A stretch of 64,000 nucleotides of DNA. Origin: Pseudomonadota bacterium. Lineage in GTDB: Bacteria > Pseudomonadota > Gammaproteobacteria > Xanthomonadales > Xanthomonadaceae. This document shows, piece by piece, positions 1 to 12,142 of this stretch. Each line of letters opens with the position of its first letter. The stretch's first letter is position 1. The stretch covers positions 57,415-121,414 of the forward strand of contig CAUJIN010000045.1 of the NCBI GenBank assembly GCA_963205495.1, in the 5' to 3' direction. A program made the translations under genes and the position numbers. The notes below the pieces were generated by a model, which saw only the letters and a list, made by a program, of their open reading frames with translations, was not told the DNA's origin and did no database searches.

Positions 1-1
1 G

Positions 2-1036
2 CACGTGCTGCAGCTGGGTTCCAACGTCACCAAGGGGCTGGGTGCGGGCGCCAATCCGGAAGTCGGTCGCCAGGCCGCGCTGGAAGACCGCGAGCGCATC
101 GTCGAGGCGCTGACGGGGGCCGACATGGTGTTCATCACCGCCGGCATGGGCGGCGGCACCGGCACGGGCGCCGCTCCCGTGGTGGCGCAGCTGGCCAAGG
201 AAATGGGCATCCTGACCGTGGCCGTGGTCACCAAGCCCTTCCCGTTCGAGGGCCGCCGCCGCATGCAGGTGGCGCTCAAGGGCATCGAGGAGCTGAGCCA
301 TCACTGCGACTCGCTCATCACCATTCCCAACGAGAAGCTGATCTCGGTGCTGGGCCGCGATGTCACCATGCTGCAGGCGTTCCGTGCCGCCAACGACGTG
401 CTGCAGGGCGCGGTGCGCGGCATCGCCGACCTGATCGTGCGCCCGGGCCTCATCAACGTGGACTTTGCCGACGTGCGCACCGTGATGAGCGAAATGGGCA
501 TGGCGATGATGGGCAGCGGCTCGGCGCGCGGCGAGGAGCGCGCGATGGAGGCCGCCGAGAAGGCGGTCAGCAACCCGCTGCTCGACGATGTCAATCTGTC
601 GGGCGCCAACGGCATCCTGGTCAACATCACCGCCGGTCCGGACTTCGCCATGCGCGAGTTCGACGAGGTGGGCCGGACCATCGAAGCCTACGCTGCGGAA
701 GACGCCACCGTGGTCATCGGCACGGTGCTCGACCCGGACATGCAGGACGAAGTGCGCGTCACCGTCGTGGCCACCGGGCTCAACCGCGCCGCCGCCAAGC
801 AGCCGGTACGCGAGCCCGAGCGTGCCCCGGCGGCCGCTGCGCGGCGTCCGGTCAGCCTGGTGCGCAACGCAACCACCGGGCAGATCGAACACCCGCTGCC
901 GGGCTTGGCCATCCCGACCGTGGCGCCCGCCGTTCCCCAGCCCCCCGCCACGCCGGCCCACGCGCGCGTCGAGGCCAGCCGGGCGGCGGTCGACTATCTG
1001 GACATCCCCAGCTTCCTGCGGCGTCAGGCGGACTGA
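2..1036 (+). CDS. ftsZ: Cell division protein FtsZ (5' truncated by window edge)
   Basis: This is the C-terminal part of the tubulin-like GTPase that polymerises into the cytokinetic Z ring. The reading frame is open to the first bases, so the N-terminus lies outside the window; the GTG at 5 is not the true start. The tubulin signature GGGTGTGAA, the T7-region motif [11 protein letters not shown] and the conserved C-terminal tail [14 protein letters not shown] (binding site for FtsA/ZipA-type partners) are all visible. A linker rich in Ala/Pro/Arg separates the globular domain from the tail. A strong terminator follows, then lpxC, which is the end of a classical dcw cluster. Confidence 0.98.
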   Translation, partial: HVLQLGSNVTKGLGAGANPEVGRQAALEDRERIVEALTGADMVFITAGMGGGTGTGAAPVVAQLAKEMGILTVAVVTKPFPFEGRRRMQVALKGIEELSHHCDSLITIPNEKLISVLGRDVTMLQAFRAANDVLQGAVRGIADLIVRPGLINVDFADVRTVMSEMGMAMMGSGSARGEERAMEAAEKAVSNPLLDDVNLSGANGILVNITAGPDFAMREFDEVGRTIEAYAAEDATVVIGTVLDPDMQDEVRVTVVATGLNRAAAKQPVREPERAPAAAARRPVSLVRNATTGQIEHPLPGLAIPTVAPAVPQPPATPAHARVEASRAAVDYLDIPSFLRRQAD

Positions 1037-1064
1037 GGTCTGCGGCCAGCGGGGATGGGAAACG

Positions 1065-1091
1065 GGAGGGCGCGTTGCGCCCTCCTTTTTT
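1065..1091 (+). terminator. Rho-independent terminator after ftsZ
   Basis: A perfect 9-bp stem (GGAGGGCGC at 1065-1073 with GCGCCCTCC at 1077-1085) and a 3-nt loop are followed by six T residues at 1086-1091. It sits 28 bp after the ftsZ stop and should separate the cell-division operon from lpxC. Confidence 0.9.
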
Positions 1092-1169
1092 GCCGTGCGT
1101 CTGCCCGGCATTCAGCTGCGCTGCGCTTCAATGAAATCTTGCGCATGAAGCGCAGGCACGGATGCGGAA

Positions 1170-1199
1170 TTGCGAACCGCATCACGAATCACGTACAAA
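1170..1199 (+). promoter_or_regulatory. Candidate sigma70 promoter for lpxC
   Basis: TTGCGA (1170-1175) and TACAAA (1194-1199) are 18 bp apart inside an AT-rich stretch, unlike the rest of the window. A second A/T-rich tract (1200-1231) follows. Because a terminator closes ftsZ, lpxC needs its own promoter, and this is the best candidate in the 282-bp gap. The match is only moderate. Confidence 0.4.
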
Positions 1200-1318
1200 A
1201 TGTAGCTAATAAACAACAAAATGTTGGAATTTCCCCCGCCCGGGCCACTGCATGTGCCCCATCTTGTGGTATCGTCCGGCGCGTTTCCTCGCGCTCCGAT
1301 CCGGAGACAGCCTTGTCC

Positions 1319-2233
1319 ATGATCAAACAACGCACCTTGAAGAACGCGATCCGCGCCACCGGCGTGGGCCTGCACTCGGGCGAGAAGGTCTACATGACCC
1401 TGCGCCCGGCGGCCGTCGATACCGGCATCGTGTTTCGCCGCACCGACCTTCCCGAGCCGCGCGAGATCCGCGCCACGGCCGAGAACGTCGGAGACACCAT
1501 GCTCTCCTCCACGCTGGTGGAAGACGGCATCCGCGTAGCCACCGTCGAACATCTCCTGTCCGCCATGGCGGGACTGGGAATCGACAACGCCTATGTGGAC
1601 CTGTCCGCGCCCGAGGTGCCGATCATGGACGGATCGGCCGGCCCCTTCGTGTTCCTGCTGCAGTCGGCGGGCATCGAGGAGCAGTCCAAGGCCAAGCGCT
1701 TCATCCGCGTCAAGCGCACCGTCACCGTCAAGGACGGCGACAAGTGGGCGCGCTTCGAGCCATTCGACGGCTTCAAGGTCGGCTTTTCCATCGACTTCAA
1801 GCATCCGGCCTTCCCGCAAAGCCTGTCCAAGGCCGAGATCGACTTTTCCACCACGTCTTTCGTCAAGGAAGTCAGCCGCGCGCGCACCTTCGGTTTCATG
1901 AAGGACATCGAGATGCTGCGCGAGAAGAACCTGGCGCTGGGCGGCTCGATGGACAACGCCATCGTGCTGGACGACTACCGCGTCCTCAACGAGGACGGGC
2001 TGCGCTACGAGGACGAATTCGTCAAGCACAAGATCCTCGATGCGATCGGCGACCTCTACCTGCTGGGCCACAGCCTGGTAGGAGCCTTCTACGGCTACAA
2101 GTCCGGGCACCAGCTCAACAACAGGCTGCTGCGCGCGCTGCTGGCCGACCAGACGGCCTGGGAAGAGGCCACCTACGAAGACAATGAAACCGCACCCATT
2201 TCCTACGCCCATCCGGCGCAGGCGGTGCTCTGA
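1319..2233 (+). CDS. lpxC: UDP-3-O-acyl-N-acetylglucosamine deacetylase LpxC
   Basis: LpxC is the zinc metalloamidase that catalyses the committed step of lipid A synthesis at the cytoplasmic face. The start at 1319 gives [20 protein letters not shown], which aligns with the E. coli N-terminus and yields 304 residues (family about 305). The zinc and catalytic motifs are present: [14 protein letters not shown] and KSGHQLNN. In frame, the open frame extends further upstream, but those codons are not family-like. The gene is convergent with the DUF721 gene; a small ACGGG/CCCGT hairpin lies between them at about 2262-2277. Confidence 0.98.
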   Translation: MIKQRTLKNAIRATGVGLHSGEKVYMTLRPAAVDTGIVFRRTDLPEPREIRATAENVGDTMLSSTLVEDGIRVATVEHLLSAMAGLGIDNAYVDLSAPEVPIMDGSAGPFVFLLQSAGIEEQSKAKRFIRVKRTVTVKDGDKWARFEPFDGFKVGFSIDFKHPAFPQSLSKAEIDFSTTSFVKEVSRARTFGFMKDIEMLREKNLALGGSMDNAIVLDDYRVLNEDGLRYEDEFVKHKILDAIGDLYLLGHSLVGAFYGYKSGHQLNNRLLRALLADQTAWEEATYEDNETAPISYAHPAQAVL

Positions 2234-2300
2234 GACAGACCGTGTTTCCCGCGTCGCGGTAACGGGGATGATCCCGTGCCGCGCCGTGTCGTGATGGAGA

Positions 2301-2744
2301 TCAGCAATCGGCCATGGAGGCCAAACGCAGCAGCAGGGCGCTGAGTTCCGGGTCCCGCGTTGCTGCCGCAGCCGCCCGCAGGGAATCGCGCGCGGCAGAG
2401 GAAAGAGGTGCTGGCGGTGCCGCGTCCGGGGGGACGGGCTGCATCGTTGCCACTTTCACGGCGATGTCACCGGCGGGAATGCCGGCTGCCCGTGCCGCGT
2501 CCAACAGGGCGCCGGCATGAAGCCGCAGCCGACTTTTCCAGACGGGAGCATCGACCAGAAAGACAAGCTTGTCGTGCCGCAGGTTGCCCAGTCGAACGTG
2601 GGAGGCCAGCGGTTCCGGCAAGGACTGGCGCAGCTGCCGGTCGAGCGCCTGAAGCTGCATGGCGCGCTCGATCAGCCGCCCCGATTCGCTGGACAGTGCG
2701 GCCGACAGGGCGGCGCGGAAGGTGCGGCGGGGGGCGGGCTGCAT
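2301..2744 (-). CDS. DUF721 (DciA-like) protein
   Basis: A 147-residue protein of the DUF721/DciA family. DciA loads the replicative helicase DnaB in bacteria lacking DnaC; whether this xanthomonad member does so is inferred. The N-terminal half has the family pattern (basic helix, LDRQLRQSLPEPLASHVRLG, then LVFLVDAPVWKSRLR, a KH-like core), and the C-terminal half is Ala/Pro rich and probably disordered. The start at 2744 (MQPAPRRTFRAAL) was chosen over upstream ATGs because the longer frame would overlap the divergent peptidase gene. Only 25 bp separate the two start codons, so their promoters must overlap coding DNA. Confidence 0.8.
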   Translation of the reverse strand: MQPAPRRTFRAALSAALSSESGRLIERAMQLQALDRQLRQSLPEPLASHVRLGNLRHDKLVFLVDAPVWKSRLRLHAGALLDAARAAGIPAGDIAVKVATMQPVPPDAAPPAPLSSAARDSLRAAAAATRDPELSALLLRLASMADC

Positions 2745-2769
2745 GGGCAAACGAGAACAGGTTGAGCCG

Positions 2770-3696
2770 ATGAACGTCATCATCGTATCGAATTTCTTCA
2801 AGACACCGCGAACGATCTGCCTGCGCGAGCCGCGCATCCTGATCGCCATGAGCCTGGTGGCCCTGCTGCTGGCCGGACTGTGCGGCGCGGGTGGTTACGG
2901 CATCGGGGCATTGGCTTCCAGCGGCGGCGCGCGAGTCGATGGTGCGCTTGCCGGTATCGAGCAGCAGCGCGCCGCGTTCGAGCAGGCCCGCAACGATTCC
3001 CAGCGCGAGCTCAACGCCATGTCGGTGAAGCTGGCCGAACTCCAGGCCCACGCCACGCGCCTCAATGCGCTCGGCGCACGACTCACCAAGATCGCCCATC
3101 TGGACGATGGCGAGTTCAATTTCGACGCCGCGCCTGCCGTGGGCGGGCCGTCGATCCGCGGCGCTGCGTCCGAATTGCCGACCGGCGCGGCGCTCGGCGA
3201 ATCGATCGATGCGCTCGACCGGCAGATTTCCCTCCAGTCGCAGCAGCTGGCCCTGCTGGAAAGCGTGCTGGCCGACCGCGAGCTGGATGCCAGCATGCTG
3301 CCGACCGGCCTGCCGGTGCGTTCCGGCTACGCTTCCTCCGGCTACGGCCGTCGCTCCGATCCTTTCTCCGGCTACAACGAATTCCATCGCGGCGTGGATT
3401 TTTCCGGCCCGCGCGGTTCGGACGTGCTCACCGTGGCCGATGGCGTGGTGCAGTTTTCCGGAAGGATCAACGGCTACGGCAACGCGGTCGAAGTCGACCA
3501 CGGCAACGGCTACATGACCCGTTACGCGCACAACAACGAGAACCTCGTGACGGTCGGTGACCGCGTGAAGGCGGGTCAGGTGATCGCCAGGATGGGATCC
3601 ACGGGGCGCTCCACCGGCAGCCACGTCCATTTCGAAGTCTGGCTCGACGGGCGCGTGGTCAATCCCGGGCAGTACCTGCGCAACGCGCGCGGATGA
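2770..3696 (+). CDS. M23 family (LytM-type) metalloendopeptidase
   Basis: A 308-residue inner-membrane-anchored peptidoglycan endopeptidase. A cytoplasmic stub and one transmembrane segment (about residues 20-45) are followed by a helical, probably coiled-coil, region and a C-terminal M23 domain. Catalytic zinc ligands look intact: HxxxD at residues 206-210 (HRGVD) and HVH at 285-287. The start at 2770 gives MNVIIVSNFFKTPRTICLRE, the usual xanthomonad form of this protein located next to secA. It is divergent from the DUF721 gene and 170 bp upstream of secA. Likely role: cross-link cleavage or amidase activation during division. Confidence 0.9.
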   Translation: MNVIIVSNFFKTPRTICLREPRILIAMSLVALLLAGLCGAGGYGIGALASSGGARVDGALAGIEQQRAAFEQARNDSQRELNAMSVKLAELQAHATRLNALGARLTKIAHLDDGEFNFDAAPAVGGPSIRGAASELPTGAALGESIDALDRQISLQSQQLALLESVLADRELDASMLPTGLPVRSGYASSGYGRRSDPFSGYNEFHRGVDFSGPRGSDVLTVADGVVQFSGRINGYGNAVEVDHGNGYMTRYAHNNENLVTVGDRVKAGQVIARMGSTGRSTGSHVHFEVWLDGRVVNPGQYLRNARG

Positions 3697-3781
3697 GTCC
3701 CGCATCCCCAACCGCGCGATCGCGCGCTGCATGTGGCGGCTGAACGCCGGGCCTTGATTCGCGCAGCGGCGATCCCCAAGT

Positions 3782-3820
3782 TAAAATCCCGCTTTTGCCA
3801 AGGCCGCTGCGCGCGGCCTT
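3782..3820 (+). promoter_or_regulatory. secA leader: -10-like box and GC hairpin
   Basis: TAAAAT (3782-3787) is a good -10-like hexamer without a clear -35. It is followed at once by an 8-bp stem (AAGGCCGC at 3800-3807 with GCGGCCTT at 3813-3820). No T-run follows the hairpin, so it looks like a 5' leader structure rather than a terminator. secA expression is often controlled through its leader in gammaproteobacteria, but no SecM-like peptide is seen here. Confidence 0.35.
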
Positions 3821-3865
3821 TCGCGTGTGCCGCCGCTGGCGGCCTCCTCCTTTCCGGAAACTTCC

Positions 3866-6595
<2,730 letters not shown>

Positions 6596-6599
6596 TCGC

Positions 6600-6636
6600 C
6601 GGGATTCGGGATGGGAGATTGGAGATTCGCGAAAAC
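6600..6636. repeat. Dispersed GGGATTC/GGAGATT heptamer repeat tract
   Basis: Degenerate copies of a 7-bp unit (GGGATTC, GGGATGG, GAGATTG, GAGATTC) lie between secA and the Nudix gene. Related tracts occur at 43644-43680, 48680-48768 and 49327-49354 in this window. Confidence 0.6.
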
Positions 6637-6696
6637 GTGGATCGCCTTCCCGATCCCGACCCATGGCGCGGGCCGTGAGTCCGCGGCGGCGACCGG

Positions 6697-7659
6697 ATGA
6701 ACCATTCCCGTCCCGTGAATCCAGATTCCAGCCCGCCCCTCCACGTCGTGGCGGGGGCGTTGATCGATGCGCGCGGACGAATCCTGCTGGCGCGGCGTGA
6801 GGGCAGGCGGGAGCTGGCCGGCCTGTGGGAATTCCCGGGTGGAAAGGTCGAGCCGGGAGAGTCTGCGTCCGAGGCGCTGGTGCGCGAGCTGCGCGAGGAA
6901 ATCGGAATCGAGGTCGAGCCTTCGGACTGCTCGCCGCTGATCGCCGTACCCCACCGCATGACCTGCGGCAAGCGCATCGTGCTCGATGTCCACCGCATCG
7001 TGCGCTTTCGCGGCCGCGCCCGCGGCATGGAGTCCCAGGCCATCGCCTGGGTCCGGCCCGAGCGGCTGTCGGACTATTCGATGCCGGGCGCGGATCGTCC
7101 CGTGGTGGCGGCGCTGTGCGAGCCCGAAGCCTGCCTTGTGACCGGGCCCGGGGATGCGCTGGACGAAGGCCTGCTCGCCCGGCTGGAAGCGGCGCTTGCG
7201 GCCGGGATGCGGCGCGTGGCGCTGGGCCACGGCGGCGCGTTGACCTCCGCGCGTGCGGAAGCACTGGCCGCACTGGCGCAGCGGCATGGCGCGACGATCC
7301 ATCTGGACCGAGCGGTGTTCGAATCCGCAGCGATGCCCGCCGCGGGCTTCGGACTCCACCTTCGCCCGCAGGACCTCGATGACGCCGGTTCGGCAGCCCC
7401 ATGCGCCGGCATACCGCTGTCCGCCGCATGCGCCGATGCGGCGCAGCTCGCGCGCGCCCAGGCGCTGGGGGCGGGCTTTGCCGTGCTGGCATCCGGGGGC
7501 GCGTGCGGCGCGGCTTCCTTGCTGGAGCACTTTGCGATCCTGCGTGAAGCGGTGACTCTGCCGATGTACGCCGCGGACGCTGCGGCCGACCTTCCGGCCC
7601 TGCGCGCCTGCGGCGCCCAGGGCATCGCGCTCACGCCGGCGGACTGGCCCGGCAGATAG
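6697..7659 (+). CDS. mutT: Nudix hydrolase fused to ThiE/TenI-like domain
   Basis: A 320-residue fusion. Residues about 10-135 are a MutT-type Nudix domain with a complete Nudix box (GKVEPGE, then a 7-residue gap, REIREE-type RELREEIGI), expected to remove oxidised dGTP from the nucleotide pool. Residues about 140-320 resemble a thiamine-phosphate-synthase-like TIM barrel (ThiE/TenI fold). This fusion is recurrent in gammaproteobacteria next to secA; the role of the second domain there is not established. The start at 6697 gives MNHSRPVNPDSSPPLHVVAG. It reads in the same direction as secA. Confidence 0.85.
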   Translation: MNHSRPVNPDSSPPLHVVAGALIDARGRILLARREGRRELAGLWEFPGGKVEPGESASEALVRELREEIGIEVEPSDCSPLIAVPHRMTCGKRIVLDVHRIVRFRGRARGMESQAIAWVRPERLSDYSMPGADRPVVAALCEPEACLVTGPGDALDEGLLARLEAALAAGMRRVALGHGGALTSARAEALAALAQRHGATIHLDRAVFESAAMPAAGFGLHLRPQDLDDAGSAAPCAGIPLSAACADAAQLARAQALGAGFAVLASGGACGAASLLEHFAILREAVTLPMYAADAAADLPALRACGAQGIALTPADWPGR

Positions 7660-7799
7660 TGACTGGCGAAGGGCCGCGCCGTCTGGCAGATCGCAGCGCC
7701 CGGCGTGTGCAGCACATCCCCGTCGCGCCTGCTGCGTGCTGACGGCCAGTGCACTTTCGCGTGCAGTGCCGTGGAAGATTCCTCAGGCAGTGGTTTGCT

Positions 7800-9680
7800 T
7801 CAGCTCGCATCACCGCGCAGTGCGCGCACCCGGGCTTCCAGCGAAGCGGCGCTGGCTTCCTGCGGCGGTACGGCGGCACCGATCGCCAGCGCCACGCGCG
7901 CGCGGAAGCGCCGCGGCAGGCGCATGCGGTGCAGGCGCGAGTCGCGCCGGCTCCACATGCTGGTCCACATGCCGCGCAGCGCCATCGGGATGACCGGCAC
8001 CGGTCGCGCCTGGAGGATGCGCTCCACGCCGCGGCGGAATTCGGCGATCTCGCCGTCCTTCGTGAGCGCGCCTTCCGGGAAGATGCAGACCAGCTCGCCC
8101 TGCGCCAGCGCCGCGTCGATCTCGGAGAAGGCGCGCTCCATCAGCGCCGGGTCTTCCTGGCTGCCGGCGATCGGGATGGCGCGCGTGGCGCGGAACACGA
8201 CGTTCATGCCGGGCAGATCGAAGATCTTGTAGTACATGACGAAACGCGTGGGGCGCGGCACCGCGCCCAGCACCAGCACCGCGTCCATGTAGCTGACGTG
8301 GTTGCACACGATCACCGCGGGGCCATCGTCGGGCACATGCTCCAGCCCGGTGACTTCCAGCCGGTAGAGCAGCTTGGCCAGAAGATAGGCGACGAAGCGC
8401 GCGATGAACTCGGGAACGAGGGTGAAGATGTGGATCGCCACCACCGCGTTGAGGATGGCCGTGGCCAGCAGCAGCTGCGGCACGTTGAGGCCCAGATGCA
8501 AAAGCGCGATGGCGAGAATCGCCGCGACCACCATGAAGGCGGCGTTGAGGATGTTGTTGGCGGCGATCACGCGCGACAGGCGTTCGCGCGGGGTGCGCTG
8601 CTGGATCAGCGCGAACAGCGGCACGGTGAAGAAGCCGCCCGAGACGCCGATGGCCAGCAAGTCCACGCAGATGCGCAGATTCCCCGGTGCGGCGAGGAAC
8701 TGCCGCCAGTCCAGTCCCGTCACGGCGGCCATCTCCGGGCGCGCGAAGTACAGGTCGAGGCCGAACACCGTCATGCCCAGCGCGCCCAGCGGCACCAGCC
8801 CGATTTCGACCGTGCGCCGCGAGAACACCTCGCACAGCAGCGAGCCTGCGCCGATGCCCAGCGCGAACAGCATCAGCACCAGCGGAGCCACGCTCTGGTC
8901 GCCGCCCAGGTACAGGCGGGTGTAGTTGGGCAGTTGCGCCAGGAAGATCGAGCCGAAGAACCAGAACCAGCTCACCCCGAGCACCGAGTTGAGCACCGCG
9001 CGGTGGCCGCGCAGGAACATCACGCTGCGCCAGGTCTCGGTGACGGGATTCCAGTTGAGCTTGAGATCCGGCGCGGTGGCCTCGGCGCGCGGAATGCCGC
9101 GCGCGGCCAGCCATCCGGCCACGGCGATCAGAACCAGCGCCGCGCTCACCCAGCTCGTACCTGATTCCAGTCCCATCAGCGCGCCGCCGGCGAGCGTGCC
9201 CAGCAGGATCGCGAGGAAGGTGCCGGCCTCGATCAGCGCGTTGCCGCCGACCAGCTCGTTCGGGCGCAGCGCCTGCGGCAGGATGGAATACTTGAGCGGC
9301 CCGAAGGCTGCGCTCTGCGCTCCCATCAGGAACAGCACGCCCAGCAGGAAGGGCAGCGAGCCCAGCCAGAAGCCGATGCCGGCCAGCGCCATCAGGCCGA
9401 TTTCGGCGAACTTGATCCAGCGGATCGAACGCGATTTCTCGTACTTCTCCGCCCACTGCCCGGCGTTGGCCGAGAGCAGGAAGAAGGGCAGGATGAACAG
9501 ACCGGCTGCGAGGTTGGAGTAGAAGTCCACCTGCTCGCTGGTAAGCCCTGCGATCTGGAACGCGATCAGGATGATCAGCGCGTTCTTGAACACGTTGTCG
9601 TTGAACGCGCCGAGTGCCTGGGTGAGGAAAAAGGGCGCGAAGCGGCGCGTGCGCAGCAGCTCGAACTGGGAACCGGCCAT
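7800..9680 (-). CDS. MFS transporter fused to 1-acylglycerol-phosphate acyltransferase
   Basis: A 626-residue fusion. The first ~410 residues form a 12-helix major facilitator of the lysophospholipid transporter (LplT) type, beginning [20 protein letters not shown]. The C-terminal ~200 residues are a PlsC-type acyltransferase with the HX4D motif (NHVSYMD) and the substrate motif [10 protein letters not shown]. Such fusions are thought to flip lysophospholipid inward and re-acylate it. Unlike E. coli LplT/Aas there is no acyl-ACP synthetase domain, so the acyl donor must come from elsewhere. The start at 9680 (MAGSQFELL) was chosen over longer upstream options that overlap the gcvT promoter. 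Divergent from gcvT. Confidence 0.88.
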   Translation of the reverse strand: MAGSQFELLRTRRFAPFFLTQALGAFNDNVFKNALIILIAFQIAGLTSEQVDFYSNLAAGLFILPFFLLSANAGQWAEKYEKSRSIRWIKFAEIGLMALAGIGFWLGSLPFLLGVLFLMGAQSAAFGPLKYSILPQALRPNELVGGNALIEAGTFLAILLGTLAGGALMGLESGTSWVSAALVLIAVAGWLAARGIPRAEATAPDLKLNWNPVTETWRSVMFLRGHRAVLNSVLGVSWFWFFGSIFLAQLPNYTRLYLGGDQSVAPLVLMLFALGIGAGSLLCEVFSRRTVEIGLVPLGALGMTVFGLDLYFARPEMAAVTGLDWRQFLAAPGNLRICVDLLAIGVSGGFFTVPLFALIQQRTPRERLSRVIAANNILNAAFMVVAAILAIALLHLGLNVPQLLLATAILNAVVAIHIFTLVPEFIARFVAYLLAKLLYRLEVTGLEHVPDDGPAVIVCNHVSYMDAVLVLGAVPRPTRFVMYYKIFDLPGMNVVFRATRAIPIAGSQEDPALMERAFSEIDAALAQGELVCIFPEGALTKDGEIAEFRRGVERILQARPVPVIPMALRGMWTSMWSRRDSRLHRMRLPRRFRARVALAIGAAVPPQEASAASLEARVRALRGDAS

Positions 9681-9778
9681 GGAATCGGCTCGTGGAAGGA
9701 CGGCGCATGATGGCGCGCCGGCGTGGGCGGATGCCAGACGTTTGTGCGGCTTGCCGCGCAGGCGCGATGGGCACCGAC

Positions 9779-9807
9779 GGTCAAAGCGTGCGCGAGCCTG
9801 CGATAAT
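9779..9807 (+). promoter_or_regulatory. Candidate gcvT promoter
   Basis: GATAAT (9802-9807, 5 of 6 consensus) is preceded 17 bp upstream by the weak hexamer GGTCAA (9779-9784). Predicted start of transcription is near 9814, giving a leader of about 24 nt. There is no room for a glycine riboswitch. Confidence 0.5.
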
Positions 9808-9837
9808 GCGCCCCCTTCCACTTCCCGCGAGACCGCC

Positions 9838-10932
9838 ATGAGCCAGCAGACCGTCCTCAACGCCACCCACCGCGCCGCGGGCGCGCGCATGGTCGATTTC
9901 GGCGGCTGGGACATGCCCATCCACTACGGCTCGCAGGTGGACGAACACCACCAGGTGCGCCGCGACGTGGGCATGTTCGACGTCTCGCACATGACCGTGA
10001 TCGACCTGCACGGCGCACGTACCCGCGACTTCCTTCGCCGCCTGCTGGCCAATTCCGTCGACAAGCTCAAGGTGCAGGGCAAGGCGCTGTATTCGTGCAT
10101 GCTCAACGAACAGGGCGGGGTGATCGACGATCTGATCGTCTATTTCCTCGGCGAGGATTTCTTCCGCATCGTTTCCAACGCCTCCACTCGCGACAAGGAC
10201 ATGGCGTGGATCGAGAGAGTCGCCGCCGACTTCGGCGTGCGCGTGGTCGAGCGCCCGGAGCTGGCGCTGATCGCGGTGCAGGGGCCGAACGCGCGCGCAG
10301 CGGTGCTGGCGCAGGTGGCCGAATCCGACCGCGCCGCGATCGAGGCGCTCGGCAAGTTCGTCGCGGTCGATGCCAAGGGGACGCAGGGCGAGGCGCTGTT
10401 CGTCGCGCGCACCGGCTACACCGGCGAGGATGGCTTCGAGATCGTGTTGCCGCAGGAGCACGCCGTGGCGCTGTGGAACCGCCTCACCGAAGCCGGGGTG
10501 AAGCCCGCGGGGCTGGGCGCGCGCGACACCCTGCGTCTGGAGGCCGGCATGAACCTCTACGGACAGGACATGGACGAAACGGTTTCTCCGCTGGAAGCCG
10601 CGCTGGGCTGGACGATCGGTTTCGACGAAGGACGCGACTTCATCGGCCGCGCCGCGCTGGAAGCGCAGAAGGCCGCCGGCGTGCCGCGCCGCATGGTCGG
10701 CCTGCTGCTGGAGGACAAGGGCATCCTGCGCCACGGCCAGCGCGTGGTGACGGCCGCGGGCGACGGCGAGATCCTCTCCGGCACCTTCGCGCCCACGCTC
10801 GGAAAATCCATCGCCTTCGCGCGCATTCCGGCTGGCGAGGCGGGCGAGGTCGGTGTCGATATCCGCGGCCGCATCGTGTCGGCGCGCATCGTGAAGTTCC
10901 CCTTCGTGCGCGACGGCAAGGCGGTGGAGTGA
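9838..10932 (+). CDS. gcvT: Aminomethyltransferase (glycine cleavage T protein)
   Basis: GcvT transfers the methylene group of the lipoyl-bound aminomethyl intermediate to tetrahydrofolate. The protein is 364 residues, the family length, starting [20 protein letters not shown]. Typical GcvT motifs are seen: [27 protein letters not shown] and [13 protein letters not shown] (folate/substrate pocket). gcvH follows 82 bp downstream, so the two are probably one operon; gcvP is not in the window. gcvR, a regulator of this system, occurs at 39721-40281. Confidence 0.97.
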   Translation: MSQQTVLNATHRAAGARMVDFGGWDMPIHYGSQVDEHHQVRRDVGMFDVSHMTVIDLHGARTRDFLRRLLANSVDKLKVQGKALYSCMLNEQGGVIDDLIVYFLGEDFFRIVSNASTRDKDMAWIERVAADFGVRVVERPELALIAVQGPNARAAVLAQVAESDRAAIEALGKFVAVDAKGTQGEALFVARTGYTGEDGFEIVLPQEHAVALWNRLTEAGVKPAGLGARDTLRLEAGMNLYGQDMDETVSPLEAALGWTIGFDEGRDFIGRAALEAQKAAGVPRRMVGLLLEDKGILRHGQRVVTAAGDGEILSGTFAPTLGKSIAFARIPAGEAGEVGVDIRGRIVSARIVKFPFVRDGKAVE

Positions 10933-11014
10933 TCCACTCTCCGTCGCTCCCCCGTACAATCCTTTCGCACTTTCCCTGCCGTATCCCGCGGCCCTTTCCC
11001 CACCGGAGTCTGTC

Positions 11015-11410
11015 ATGAGTGAAATCCCCGGCGACCTGAAGTTCCAGCGTTCCCACGAGTGGGCGCGCCTTGAAGAAGGCGGTCGCGTGACCGTCGGCAT
11101 TTCCCACCACGCACAGGATCAACTGGGCGACGTGGTCTACGTCGAGCTGCCGGCCGTGGGCGACCACATCGAGCAGGGCGCAAGCTGCGCCGTGGTGGAG
11201 TCGGTGAAGGCCGCATCGGACATCTACGCGCCGGTTTCCGGCACCGTGATCGCGGTCAACGAGGCGCTCGCCGACGCGCCGGAAACCATCAACGCCGATC
11301 CGTGGGGCGAGGGCTGGCTGTTCGCGCTGAAGATCGATGATGCCGCCCAGCTCGATGCGCTGCTGAGCCCCGATGACTACGCGCAGGCGGCGGAAGAAGA
11401 CGCGCACTGA
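11015..11410 (+). CDS. gcvH: Glycine cleavage system H protein
   Basis: The lipoyl carrier protein that shuttles the aminomethyl group between GcvP, GcvT and the dihydrolipoyl dehydrogenase. 131 residues; the lipoyl attachment site [12 protein letters not shown] places the modified lysine at residue 65. A good ribosome site (GGAG) precedes the ATG at 11015. It is the second gene of the gcvTH operon and is followed by a long perfect hairpin. Confidence 0.98.
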   Translation: MSEIPGDLKFQRSHEWARLEEGGRVTVGISHHAQDQLGDVVYVELPAVGDHIEQGASCAVVESVKAASDIYAPVSGTVIAVNEALADAPETINADPWGEGWLFALKIDDAAQLDALLSPDDYAQAAEEDAH

Positions 11411-11433
11411 TCGCGGCAACTCATCGAGTGGAA

Positions 11434-11466
11434 GCGATCGGCCGCCTTCGGGCGGCCGATCGCGTT
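11434..11466 (+). terminator. Terminator-like hairpin after gcvH
   Basis: A perfect 13-bp stem (GCGATCGGCCGCC, 11434-11446, with its complement at 11451-11463) and a UUCG tetraloop. Only GTTT follows, so the T-tract is weak, but stem stability and position 23 bp after gcvH support termination. Confidence 0.75.
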
Positions 11467-12142
11467 TGGGTGGCACGACAAGCGCACGAGCGCGAAAAAA
11501 ATCGCGCGCAGTTTCGCGCAGTTCGGCTTGTGCGTTGCGAAAGAATGCGTACATTCGATGCTCGTGTCGACGCGAAGTTCACACGGCTTCATCCCGTTCG
11601 TTCCGTGCGCGTAGTCGCACGCCTTCCATGCGCTTGCACGCATCAGACCGCCGCGGATGGAATTCCCTGCAAGCCGCGCCACGCAAGGCTTTGAGAGAGG
11701 TTGCGCGCAAGGGTGGAACGTCGTCTCCAGCGCATGATCGCAGCGCGCGAGTGTTCCTTGATGCGTGGGATGAAGAGGGCAATCGAGTCCTTGCCAAGCA
11801 CATCGGAAGCATCGCGCGTGTGATGAAGCGTATCTTCCTGTTGACAGTGTTGCGGTTGATGCTTAGGTTTCGCCCAACCTCGCACTCCAGGCGCAGCGGT
11901 GAGTGGAACTTCGAAACAGCGGAAGCAAACACGGGCCGAACTCTTCGCGTCGCTTTCCGCGACCCTCGGCAGCTTTCCTCTCGATGCAGTCCAGTCGCGC
12001 AACGATCTCCCGGAGTCCGAAGATTCGACGCCCGCACGCTGCTTTGTGCGGGCGTCGTTGCATGCGGCCCACGCCGCTTCACCCACTGGGTAATTGACGA
12101 TCCATCCACGAAGATCGATCCACTGACGAGGAGTACCTGAAG
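11467..12142 (+). other. 676-bp gap: candidate promoter and hairpin, long leader or small RNA
   Basis: No convincing protein gene was found. The stretch is less GC-rich than its surroundings. A good promoter-like pair, TTGACA (11841-11846) and TAGGTT (11864-11869) with a 17-bp spacer, points toward the histone-like gene. An 11-bp perfect stem (GACGCCCGCAC at 12027-12037 with its complement at 12046-12056) lies downstream, followed by GTTGC rather than a T-run. Either the downstream gene has a leader of about 270 nt, or a discrete RNA of about 180 nt is made. A 64-codon frame from GTG 11899 reads through the hairpin and is doubtful. The last 20 bp contain a GAGGAG ribosome site for the next gene. 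Confidence 0.4.

Noticed and set aside
9681..9837. Glycine riboswitch upstream of gcvT
   Set aside because: The predicted leader is only about 24 nt and no tandem aptamer sequence is present.
11867..12060. 6S RNA candidate, suggested by length near 185 nt
   Set aside because: The 5' and 3' ends do not pair and the conserved bubble sequences of gammaproteobacterial 6S are not seen.
11899..12093. 64-codon frame starting at GTG 11899
   Set aside because: Weak ribosome site, runs through a perfect hairpin, and no similarity recognised.
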